Below, one piece after another: positions 6,984 through 14,917 of a stretch of 64,000 bases of DNA (position 1 is its first letter; each line of letters begins with the position of its first letter). The stretch is from positions 4,340,001-4,404,000 of the forward strand of contig NZ_CP096882.1 in the NCBI RefSeq assembly GCF_023273875.1, written 5' to 3'. Under the pieces are notes generated by a model. The model saw only the letters and a list, made by a program, of their open reading frames with translations. It made no database searches and had not been told where the DNA came from. The translations under genes and the position numbers were made by a program. This stretch comes from Pseudarthrobacter sp. SSS035 (GTDB lineage Bacteria; Actinomycetota; Actinomycetes; Actinomycetales; Micrococcaceae).

Positions 6984-9911
6984 TTAGCCCAGTATTTCCG
7001 CGAGGAAGGATGCCGTGTGGCCCTTGGTGGATTTCGATACCTGCTCGGGCGTGCCGGTGGCCACGATCTGGCCGCCGCCCGAACCGCCGTCCGGGCCAAG
7101 ATCCACGATCCAGTCGGCGCTCTTGATGACGTCCAGGTTGTGTTCGATGGTGATCACCGTGTTGCCCTTGTCCACCAGACTTTGAAGGACCATCAGGAGC
7201 TTGCGGATGTCCTCGAAGTGCAGGCCCGTGGTGGGCTCGTCGAGAACATACACACTACGTCCGTTGGAGCGCTTCTGCAGTTCCGCGGCGAGCTTGACAC
7301 GCTGGGCCTCGCCGCCGGAGAGGGTGGTTGCCGGCTGTCCCAGCCGTACGTAGCCGAGGCCCACGTCCACGAGGGTGTTCAGGTGCCGGGCGATCGGGGA
7401 GAAGGCCGCGAAGAACTCCGCACCTTCTTCGATGGGCATGTTGAGCACATCCGCGATGGTCTTGCCCTTGTAGTGCACTTCGAGGGTTTCGCGGTTGTAC
7501 CGTGCGCCGTGGCACACCTCGCAGGGCACGTAGACGTCCGGCAGGAAGTTCATTTCAATCTTCAGCGTGCCGTCACCTGCGCAGGCTTCGCAGCGCCCGC
7601 CCTTGACGTTGAAGGAGAACCGGCCTGGCAGGTAGCCACGGACCTTGGCCTCGGTGGTCTCGGCGAAGAGCTTGCGGATGTTGTCAAAGACGCCGGTGTA
7701 CGTGGCCGGGTTGGAGCGTGGGGTGCGACCGATAGGGCTCTGGTCCACGTGCACCACCTTGTCCAGGTGCTCCAGGCCCATGATGCTCTTGTGGCGTCCG
7801 GCCACCTGTTTGGCGCCGTTGAGCTTGTTGGCCAGCACCTTGTAAAGGATCTCGTTGACCAGGGTGGATTTGCCGGAGCCGCTGACGCCGGTCACGGCGG
7901 TGAACAGGCCCAGGGGGAAGGCCGCATCAACGTTGACCAGGTTGTTTTCACGCGCACCGACGACCCTCAGCTCACGCTTTTTGTCGTATTTGCGCCGCTT
8001 CTTGGGGATGTCGATCTTCTTGCGGCCGGACAGGTAATCGCCGGTCAGTGAGTTGGTGTTGGCCAGGAGATCCTGGTAGGACCCCGAGTGCACTACCTGG
8101 CCGCCGTGCTCGCCTGCGCCGGGCCCGATGTCCACGATCCAGTCCGCCACCTGGATGGTGTCCTCATCGTGCTCGACAACGATGAGGGTGTTTCCCATGT
8201 CCCGGAGCCGGGTCAGGGTCTCAATAAGCCGGCGGTTGTCGCGCTGGTGGAGGCCGATGGAGGGCTCGTCCAGGACGTACAGGACGCCCACGAGGCCGGA
8301 ACCGATCTGGGTGGCGAGCCGGATCCGCTGCGCTTCGCCACCGGACAAGGTGGCGGAGGGGCGCTCGAGATTCAGGTATTCCAGCCCTACGTCGAGCAGG
8401 AAGGTCAGCCGGGCCTGTATTTCCTTGAGCACCTGGTGGGCGATCTGGGCCTCGCGGCCGGTGAGGACCAGGTTGTTCAGGAAGTCCGCGCACACGCGCA
8501 TGGGCATGGCGGCCACCTCGGCGATAGACTTGCCGTTGATCAGGACGGACAGCGAGGCGGGGTTGAGCCGGGCACCATTGCACGCGGGGCACGCGATCTG
8601 CCGCATGTACTCTTCGTAGCGGTCGCGCGCCCACTCGGAGTCCGTCTCACCGTGCTTGCGGTGGACGTACTGGATGGCACCTTCGAAGCCGGTACTGTAT
8701 TTACGTTCGCGTCCGAAGCGGTTCTTGTACTGGACAACCACCTTGTGGTCCTTGCCGTGCAGGACGGTCTGGCGGACGTCGTTGCCCAGCTTTTCCCAAG
8801 GTGTGTCCATGGAGAAGCCAAGCTCCTTGGACAGCCCTTCGAGCAGGCGGTTCCAATACTCGGTTGTTGCGGTGCCGAGTGACCATGGCGCGATGGCGCC
8901 CTCGGACAAAGACAGCTCAGGATTCGGAATGATCAGTTCTTCGTCAACCTCGAGCCGTGTACCGATGCCGCTGCACGCGGAACAGGCGCCGAATGGGTTG
9001 TTGAAGGAGAAGGACCGCGGCTCGATTTCATCGATGGCCAGGGGATGTTCGTTAGGGCAGGCGAGGTTCTCGGAAAATGCCCGCAGCCGTCCCGGCGCGT
9101 CTGCGTCCAGATCGACGAACTCGGCCAGCACCCGGCCTTCGGCCAGGCCAAGCGCCGTTTCAACGGAGTCCGTGAGGCGCTGGCTGATGCCTTCCTTTAC
9201 CACCAGGCGGTCCACCACCACCTCAATGGTGTGCTTGAACTGCTTGCCGAGTTTGGGCGGCTCGCTCAGCTGGATCAGCTCACCGTCCACCCGGGCACGC
9301 GAATAGCCCTTGGCGGTCAGCTCCTTGAAGAGGTCCACGAACTCGCCCTTGCGCCCCCGCACCACCGGCGCCAGGACTTGGAATCGCGTGCCTTCGTCAA
9401 GCTCAAGCAACTGGTCCACGATCTGCTGCGGAGTCTGACGGGCCACAACCTCGCCACAGACCGGGCAATGCGGCCGTCCCACGCGTGCCCACAGCAATCG
9501 CATGTAGTCATAAATTTCGGTGATGGTGCCAACCGTGGACCGGGGGTTCTTGCTAGTGGACTTCTGGTCAATCGATACCGCCGGGGAGAGCCCCTCGATG
9601 AAATCGACGTCCGGCTTGTCCACCTGGCCGAGGAACTGGCGGGCATACGCCGACAGGGACTCAACGTAGCGCCGCTGGCCCTCGGCGAAGATTGTGTCGA
9701 ACGCCAGGGACGACTTCCCGGAACCGGACAGCCCGGTGAAAACGATCATGGCATCGCGGGGCAGATCCAAGTCCACGTTGCGCAGGTTATGCTCGCGCGC
9801 CCCTTTGACCACAAGGCGGGAGAGGTCTGGCCGGGCAGGCGTGGCTGGGGCCTGGGGAACGGCGACGGGGACGGATTCGACTGCTGTTTCTTCAGCTACG
9901 GCTTTAGGCAC
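6984..9911 (-). CDS. uvrA: Excinuclease ABC subunit A
   Basis: A 975-residue UvrA, the dimeric ATPase that finds DNA damage and loads UvrB. It has two ABC modules. The first Walker A is GLSGSGKSS (60-68) and the second GVSGSGKST. Signature motifs are LSGGEAQRIRLA and LSGGEAQRVKLA, and Cys-x-x-Cys pairs (CPVC, CPAC, CEAC, CEVC) form the zinc modules. A proline/valine-rich tail of about 28 residues precedes the conserved part. The GTG start at 9909-9911 has no ribosome site and lies 6 nt from a TAGCAT box; a LexA-type palindrome overlaps this promoter. Confidence 0.98.
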   Translation of the reverse strand: MPKAVAEETAVESVPVAVPQAPATPARPDLSRLVVKGAREHNLRNVDLDLPRDAMIVFTGLSGSGKSSLAFDTIFAEGQRRYVESLSAYARQFLGQVDKPDVDFIEGLSPAVSIDQKSTSKNPRSTVGTITEIYDYMRLLWARVGRPHCPVCGEVVARQTPQQIVDQLLELDEGTRFQVLAPVVRGRKGEFVDLFKELTAKGYSRARVDGELIQLSEPPKLGKQFKHTIEVVVDRLVVKEGISQRLTDSVETALGLAEGRVLAEFVDLDADAPGRLRAFSENLACPNEHPLAIDEIEPRSFSFNNPFGACSACSGIGTRLEVDEELIIPNPELSLSEGAIAPWSLGTATTEYWNRLLEGLSKELGFSMDTPWEKLGNDVRQTVLHGKDHKVVVQYKNRFGRERKYSTGFEGAIQYVHRKHGETDSEWARDRYEEYMRQIACPACNGARLNPASLSVLINGKSIAEVAAMPMRVCADFLNNLVLTGREAQIAHQVLKEIQARLTFLLDVGLEYLNLERPSATLSGGEAQRIRLATQIGSGLVGVLYVLDEPSIGLHQRDNRRLIETLTRLRDMGNTLIVVEHDEDTIQVADWIVDIGPGAGEHGGQVVHSGSYQDLLANTNSLTGDYLSGRKKIDIPKKRRKYDKKRELRVVGARENNLVNVDAAFPLGLFTAVTGVSGSGKSTLVNEILYKVLANKLNGAKQVAGRHKSIMGLEHLDKVVHVDQSPIGRTPRSNPATYTGVFDNIRKLFAETTEAKVRGYLPGRFSFNVKGGRCEACAGDGTLKIEMNFLPDVYVPCEVCHGARYNRETLEVHYKGKTIADVLNMPIEEGAEFFAAFSPIARHLNTLVDVGLGYVRLGQPATTLSGGEAQRVKLAAELQKRSNGRSVYVLDEPTTGLHFEDIRKLLMVLQSLVDKGNTVITIEHNLDVIKSADWIVDLGPDGGSGGGQIVATGTPEQVSKSTKGHTASFLAEILG

Positions 9912-9917
9912 CCACTA

Positions 9918-9923
9918 ATGCTA
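9918..9923 (-). promoter_or_regulatory. uvrA -10 box, probable leaderless start
   Basis: TAGCAT on the minus strand is followed by exactly 6 nt and then the uvrA GTG start. With no Shine-Dalgarno present, transcription and translation probably start together. Confidence 0.55.
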
Positions 9924-9924
9924 A

Positions 9925-9940
9925 TCGAAAACTTCTTCGA
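9925..9940. promoter_or_regulatory. LexA (SOS) box upstream of uvrA
   Basis: A 16-bp near-palindrome, TCGAAAACTTCTTCGA on the plus strand, differs from the actinobacterial LexA consensus TCGAAC-N4-GTTCGA at only the two innermost positions. It lies directly upstream of the -10 box of uvrA, where a bound repressor would block RNA polymerase. SOS control of uvrA is known in many bacteria; here it is inferred from the site. Confidence 0.7.
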
Positions 9941-9959
9941 ATATCCATGCGGGGTCCGG

Positions 9960-10340
9960 CTAGTCGGCGTCGTAGGCTGCTGCCAGCAGCTGGACTGCTT
10001 CCGCAAAGGTGGCACCTTGGGCCTTGGCCACTGACGCATAAGAGTTGGCGGCCAGGGAGAGCGCATCCGCCCGCTCATCACGCGCGCACACCACAGTGCC
10101 GTTCCTGCCCTTCGTGGCCACGACACCGGCTGCCTCCAGCTCCTTGTACGCCCTGGCCACAGTGTGGGGCGCGACGTCGAGCAGCCCCGCCAGGGTCCGT
10201 ACCGCCGGCAGCTTGGTTCCCGGCGGAAGGGCCCCGCTGTCCGCGAGGCGGATCACATGCAGGCGCAGCTGCTCAAAGAGTGCCACCGTGCTGGATTGGT
10301 TGGGCTTCCAGGTTCCGGGAAACGGACCAGCTGTTGTCAT
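9960..10340 (-). CDS. Short GntR-family regulator (YtrA type)
   Basis: A 126-residue GntR regulator with a winged helix-turn-helix in the N-terminal two thirds (PAVRTLAGLL... VARAYKELEAAGVV) and only a short C-terminal helical tail, as in the YtrA subfamily that usually controls neighbouring ABC transporters. It lacks a FadR-type effector domain. Its ATG overlaps the stop of the upstream ABC gene (ATGA), so it is the third gene of the exporter operon and probably autoregulates it. The inducing ligand is unknown. Confidence 0.9.
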   Translation of the reverse strand: MTTAGPFPGTWKPNQSSTVALFEQLRLHVIRLADSGALPPGTKLPAVRTLAGLLDVAPHTVARAYKELEAAGVVATKGRNGTVVCARDERADALSLAANSYASVAKAQGATFAEAVQLLAAAYDAD

Positions 10341-12148
10341 CGTCCGGCCTCCAACGTGCCGGCGCGGCCCGGGCGTCCGGCGAACTGGGCGTTGTAGAGC
10401 CGTGCATAGCGGCCGTTGGCCGCCAGGAGGCTTCGATGGGTTCCCTGCTCTGCAATGCGTCCGTGGTCCATGACCAGAATTAGATCAGCGTCCCGGACCG
10501 TGGACAAACGGTGGGCGATCACAAAGCTTGTTTTTCCACGGCGCAACCTCTGCATGGCCTGGCGGATCAGGACCTCGGTCCGGGAATCCACTGAACTGGT
10601 GGCCTCATCCAGGACCAGCACAGTGCGGTCCGCCAGCTGCGCCCGGGCGATGGCGATCAGCTGGCGCTGCCCCTGGCTGAGCGGCTCTCCCCCGTTGCCC
10701 AGCATCGTGTCGTAGCCGGCGGGCAACGACCTGATGAGGTGGTCCACGTGGCTCGCCTCGGCTGCCGCGGTGATCTCCGCAGCCGTGGCTCCTGGCCGGC
10801 CGTATTCGATGTTCTCCCTGATGGTGCCGGAAAACAGCCAGGCATCCTGCAGCACCACACCGAATCCATTGCGCAGGACGTCCCGCGGAATGTCAGCAAT
10901 GTCGGTACCCCCGATGGTGATCCTGCCGGCGTCGACCTCATAGAACCGCATGAGCAGGTTGACAACGGTGGTCTTGCCGGCGCCCGTGTGCCCGACAATC
11001 GCGACCGTCCGGCCCGGTTCCACCGTGAACGACAGTCCACGGACCACAGGGTCAGCCCGGGCATAGCCGAAGGTGACATCACTGAACACAATCCGCCCTT
11101 CCTGACCGGGTTTGTGACCGTCACGTTCGGGCTCGGCAGGTATCTCCGCGGCGTCGAGCAGGTCGAACACACGGCGCGCCGAAGCCACGCAGGACTGGAT
11201 GACGTTGAGCATGCCGCCGATCTGGCCCACAGGCTGGGTGAAAAGCCGGCTGAACTGGATGAACGCCTGGATCCCGCCGATGGTCATGGCCCCCGTGGTG
11301 ACCTGGAGGGCCCCCACCACCGCCACCGCGATGTAGTTGATGTTGGCAATAAGGACCATCAACGGCTGGACAATGCCGGATGAATACTGGGCCCGTGCGG
11401 ATGCCCGGGCCAGGCGGTCGTTGCTTGCCTTGAAGACCGCCGCTGCCTGGTCCTGGTACCCGAAGGCCTTAATAACCTCGTGCCCGGTGACAAACTCCTC
11501 CACGTGCGCGTTCAACTCACCCGTTTCGGACCACTGGCGGGCAAAATGCGCTTGGGACTTCCGGGCCACCATAACGGTGATAAAGGTGGACAAGGGCACC
11601 GAAACAAGCGCGATCAGGGCCAGGAGCGGCGAGATCCACAGCATCATGGCCAAGGCACCGCACAGCATAAGGACAGACATGATCAGCTGCGTGAGGACCT
11701 GGCTGAGAGCTTGCGAAATATTGTCGATGTCATTGGTGACGCGGCTCAGGACATCACCCCTGGACTGCTCTTGGAAGTACGTGGAAGGAAGCCGGTGCAG
11801 CTTGTCTTGAACCGATGCCCGGAGGCGATACATCAGGCCGTGAACCGCGCCGGCCGTCAGCACTCCCTGGATCCAGTTGAACAGCGAAGCGCCGATGTAC
11901 ATCGCGGCAACGGCGGCCAGCAAGAGTCCCAGGCGCTGGCCGTCGAGCGCTCCGCTGTAGACCCCATCCACCACCACATCGGTGGCATCACCGAGGTAGT
12001 GCGGCGCCGCGACGTTGAGGGCAACAAAAGCGCAGGTGGCCGCAACTGCACCCAGCATCCGCCCCCTGGACGGGCGCAGCAACGCGAGGACCCGGCGCGC
12101 TGTGGGCCAGAATCCTTCGGACGCCCCGGCGCCGGGCGAAGCGGTCAT
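10337..12148 (-). CDS. ABC exporter subunit, canonical ATPase half
   Basis: A 603-residue ABC half-transporter with an N-terminal six-helix exporter domain and a C-terminal ATPase. Motifs are Walker A GHTGAGKTT, signature LSQGQRQ and a canonical Walker B with catalytic glutamate, LVLDEATSSVD. It is translationally coupled (ATGA overlap) to the preceding ABC gene, whose Walker B is altered, so the pair should form a heterodimeric exporter of the TM287/288, LmrCD or BmrCD kind. The substrate is unknown; multidrug or lipid-like compounds are typical. Confidence 0.93.
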   Translation of the reverse strand: MTASPGAGASEGFWPTARRVLALLRPSRGRMLGAVAATCAFVALNVAAPHYLGDATDVVVDGVYSGALDGQRLGLLLAAVAAMYIGASLFNWIQGVLTAGAVHGLMYRLRASVQDKLHRLPSTYFQEQSRGDVLSRVTNDIDNISQALSQVLTQLIMSVLMLCGALAMMLWISPLLALIALVSVPLSTFITVMVARKSQAHFARQWSETGELNAHVEEFVTGHEVIKAFGYQDQAAAVFKASNDRLARASARAQYSSGIVQPLMVLIANINYIAVAVVGALQVTTGAMTIGGIQAFIQFSRLFTQPVGQIGGMLNVIQSCVASARRVFDLLDAAEIPAEPERDGHKPGQEGRIVFSDVTFGYARADPVVRGLSFTVEPGRTVAIVGHTGAGKTTVVNLLMRFYEVDAGRITIGGTDIADIPRDVLRNGFGVVLQDAWLFSGTIRENIEYGRPGATAAEITAAAEASHVDHLIRSLPAGYDTMLGNGGEPLSQGQRQLIAIARAQLADRTVLVLDEATSSVDSRTEVLIRQAMQRLRRGKTSFVIAHRLSTVRDADLILVMDHGRIAEQGTHRSLLAANGRYARLYNAQFAGRPGRAGTLEAGR

Positions 12149-13890
12149 GGCGCGTCGTCCAGCGCCAGTTGGGACTCGGCGATTTCCCGGTAGGTGGCAG
12201 ACGTCTCGAGCAGCTGCCGGTGTGTTCCCTGGGCAACCAGCCGGCCGTCGTCGAGCACCAGGATCTGGCCGGCCCCGGCAGCGGTGGAGATCCGTTCCGC
12301 CACGACAATGACCACTGCACCCTCTAGGGCAATCTCCAGGGCATCCCGGACCCGGGCCTCGGTGGCGAAGTCCAGCGCAGAAAAGCTGTCGTCAAAGAGA
12401 TAGACGGGGACCCGCCGCAGGAGGGCCCGCGCTATGCAGAGACGCTGCCGCTGGCCGCCGGAGAGGTTCGTTCCGCCTTGCCCGACCTCCGTGTCCATCC
12501 CCCGCGGCAGCGCACGGACGAAGCCGGCGGCCTGGGCTGTCTCCATGGCTTCCCAAAGCTGGCCCTCGGTTGCCTCCGGAGCTGCGACGCGCAGGTTGTC
12601 GGCGATGGTTCCGGAGAAGAGGTGCGACAGTTGCGGCACCACCGCCATGGTCCGGCGAAGGAGGCCCAGGGGCATCGAGCAGATGTTCCGGCCGCCGATG
12701 CTGATGGTTCCGGCCGTGGCGTCCAGGAACCGGGGCACCAGGCTCAGGAGTGTCGACTTGCCGCTCCCTGTTGAGCCGACGATGGCAACAGTGGTTCCTG
12801 GCCGGGCTGTGAAGCTGATGTCTTCCAGTACCGGATTTTCGGCGCCGGGGTAGGAGAAGCTGACGTTCCTGAAAGTGACGCTGCCGCCCTCCAGGGCGCT
12901 CCCATGGCGGGTCTCTTGGGACGCCTTGTGGTCCTGGACTGACGGTTTTGCGTCGAGCACGGCACCCAGCCGTTCTGCGCAGGCAGCGGCCCGCGGAGCC
13001 GTCATGAACACGTACATGGCCATCATGATTGCCAGGAGAATCTGCAGGATGTAGGCGATAAAGGCCGTGAGGGCACCAATCTTCATCCCGCCGTCGTAAA
13101 CCCGGTGACCACCGAACCACACCACGGCCACCGACGACAGGTTGACCACAATCATGATCAGCGGCAGCATGCCGGCCACGAGCAGCGACGACTGAAGGTT
13201 GTTTCCCGTGAGGCTGCTGTTGGTCTTCGCAAACCGGCGTGTTTCGTGTCCCTGCCTGACGAAGGCGCGGATCACATTCGCGCCGATGATCTGCTCACGA
13301 AAGAGCTCCCCCGTTCGGTCCAGGAGCTCCTGCCCCTGCCGGTACAGGGGAACGAGGCGCCGGACGATGAGATACATGATGAGCAGAAGTATTGGCATGA
13401 TGACCATCACGACGCTTGAAAGCACCATGTCCTGCTGCCACGCCAGTAAGACGCCCCCGGCCGCCATCACGGGGGCCGCCACCAGCATGGTGAAGACCAG
13501 GACGGCGAACGACTGGATCTGCTGGGTGTCGTTCGTGGCCCTGGTAACGAGGCTTTGCGTGCCGAAGGCTGCCATTTCCTGGGAAGAAAGCGACTGGATC
13601 CTGGCGAAGACCTCGCCGCGCAGCTGGTGCCCGAGCTTCATGGCAACCACTGCCCCGAAGTAGCCCGCGGCGATGGCTGCCGACGCCTGGACCGCAGCTA
13701 TCAGGACCATGACAGTGCCCAGGCGGAAGATTTCCGGCGTGTTCCCCGCAACGATGCCGTCGTCGATGATGGCTGCGTTGATGGTGGGCAGCAGCAGGTT
13801 GCCTGCGGTCTGGACAAGCTGGAGAGCAACGATCGCGGTCACGGCGCCCTTGTGGCCAGCCAGCAGCCGGGTCATCAAGCCGAAAAGCAT
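12145..13890 (-). CDS. ABC exporter subunit, degenerate ATPase half
   Basis: A 581-residue ABC half-transporter, first gene of the three-gene exporter operon. It has a six-helix membrane domain, Walker A GSTGSGKST and signature LSGGQRQ. The Walker B end reads LFDDSFSALD, with aspartate in place of the catalytic glutamate, the hallmark of the non-hydrolysing site in heterodimeric exporters. The start at 13890 is chosen over an in-frame start 15 codons upstream because GGAGGTGCG directly precedes the ATG and the conserved sequence begins there (MLFGLMTRLL). The gap to the methyltransferase gene upstream is 144 nt. Confidence 0.92.
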   Translation of the reverse strand: MLFGLMTRLLAGHKGAVTAIVALQLVQTAGNLLLPTINAAIIDDGIVAGNTPEIFRLGTVMVLIAAVQASAAIAAGYFGAVVAMKLGHQLRGEVFARIQSLSSQEMAAFGTQSLVTRATNDTQQIQSFAVLVFTMLVAAPVMAAGGVLLAWQQDMVLSSVVMVIMPILLLIMYLIVRRLVPLYRQGQELLDRTGELFREQIIGANVIRAFVRQGHETRRFAKTNSSLTGNNLQSSLLVAGMLPLIMIVVNLSSVAVVWFGGHRVYDGGMKIGALTAFIAYILQILLAIMMAMYVFMTAPRAAACAERLGAVLDAKPSVQDHKASQETRHGSALEGGSVTFRNVSFSYPGAENPVLEDISFTARPGTTVAIVGSTGSGKSTLLSLVPRFLDATAGTISIGGRNICSMPLGLLRRTMAVVPQLSHLFSGTIADNLRVAAPEATEGQLWEAMETAQAAGFVRALPRGMDTEVGQGGTNLSGGQRQRLCIARALLRRVPVYLFDDSFSALDFATEARVRDALEIALEGAVVIVVAERISTAAGAGQILVLDDGRLVAQGTHRQLLETSATYREIAESQLALDDAP

Positions 13891-14034
13891 CGCACCTCCA
13901 GGAGGGATTTGGGAGGCCGATGAGGGTCCGGCCATTTGCCATCCCCAGAAGCCGCTGTCGTCATTGTAACCAGCATCACATTCTCTTCTCAGTCATAAGG
14001 CATTACCGACCAGAGAACCTCAAACGAATGGAGT

Positions 14035-14820
14035 TTATGCGCCTGGCTGTTTTTGCGCCACGGCAAAGATACGCCGGAACGGAAACACCGTGCCATGTGC
14101 CGTTGCCGGGTATGCGGCCCGCAGGGCTGCAGCGTACTCCGCTTCAAAGGCGTGCCCGTCCTCGGCCGAAAGAGCCGCCGCGACCGGGCGCAACGCCGTG
14201 CCCCGCACCCAGTCCAGCACCGGATCCGTCCCAGTGAGGACCTGCTGGTAGGTGGTTTCCCAGGCGTCTGCCGTGCAGCCCGCGTCCAGCATGATGCTGA
14301 GGTAGTCTGCGGGCTCCCCCACGGACTCTCCACCGCGAAGTACGCCGTCGAGCTGGGGCGACCAGCGTGCCGAACCTGCGAGTTCCCGCATCAGGGCATG
14401 GGACGCGGCATTAAAGTTCCCCGGCACTTGCATGGCGAACCAGGCACCGGGCTTGAGCGCCGCCAGCCAGCCCGCCAGCATCTCCTGATGCCCCGGCACC
14501 CACTGAAGCGCGGCATTGGTGACCACCACGTTGGTTTCAGCCGGGGGCGTCCAGGCTGCGATATCCGCCAGCCCGAAGCTGAGGCCCGCATGCCTGGCTG
14601 CGTGCGCGGCGGCCTTGTCCAGCATCTCCCTGGACGAATCGAGCCCCACCACTTGCGCTTCCGGCCATCTCCGGGCAAGGGTGGCCGTGAGGTTTCCCGG
14701 ACCACATCCCAGGTCCACAACGTGCTGTGGCCGGTCGGCCTGGATCCGCCCCGTCAGGTCGAAAAACGGCCGGTCACGGTAATCGCCGAACTGGACGTAC
14801 TTTACGGGGTCCCACTTCAC
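14035..14820 (-). CDS. tam: Trans-aconitate 2-methyltransferase-like enzyme
   Basis: A 261-residue class I SAM-dependent methyltransferase resembling E. coli Tam, which methylates trans-aconitate, an inhibitor of aconitase. The SAM site DLGCGPGN is near residue 38, and the NAALQW motif follows as in Tam. The GTG at 14818-14820 is preferred because GGAGGT lies just upstream and the protein then begins MKWDPVKYVQF, like the MSDWNPSLY start of the E. coli enzyme. It is divergent from the helicase gene with 97 nt between. Confidence 0.85.
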   Translation of the reverse strand: MKWDPVKYVQFGDYRDRPFFDLTGRIQADRPQHVVDLGCGPGNLTATLARRWPEAQVVGLDSSREMLDKAAAHAARHAGLSFGLADIAAWTPPAETNVVVTNAALQWVPGHQEMLAGWLAALKPGAWFAMQVPGNFNAASHALMRELAGSARWSPQLDGVLRGGESVGEPADYLSIMLDAGCTADAWETTYQQVLTGTDPVLDWVRGTALRPVAAALSAEDGHAFEAEYAAALRAAYPATAHGTVFPFRRIFAVAQKQPGA

Positions 14821-14917
14821 AGTTACCTCCATCGCCGGGTGCTGTCTGGCAGTACCGCGAGCCTAACCCGGGCCCGCCCGGATATCCGGCACCGGCTGGG
14901 CACTAAGCTGGAAATCA

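Noticed and set aside
5859..8051. Open frame of 730 codons on the plus strand opposite plsC, the HAD gene and uvrA
   Set aside because: It crosses three real genes and has no recognisable motif; an antisense shadow.
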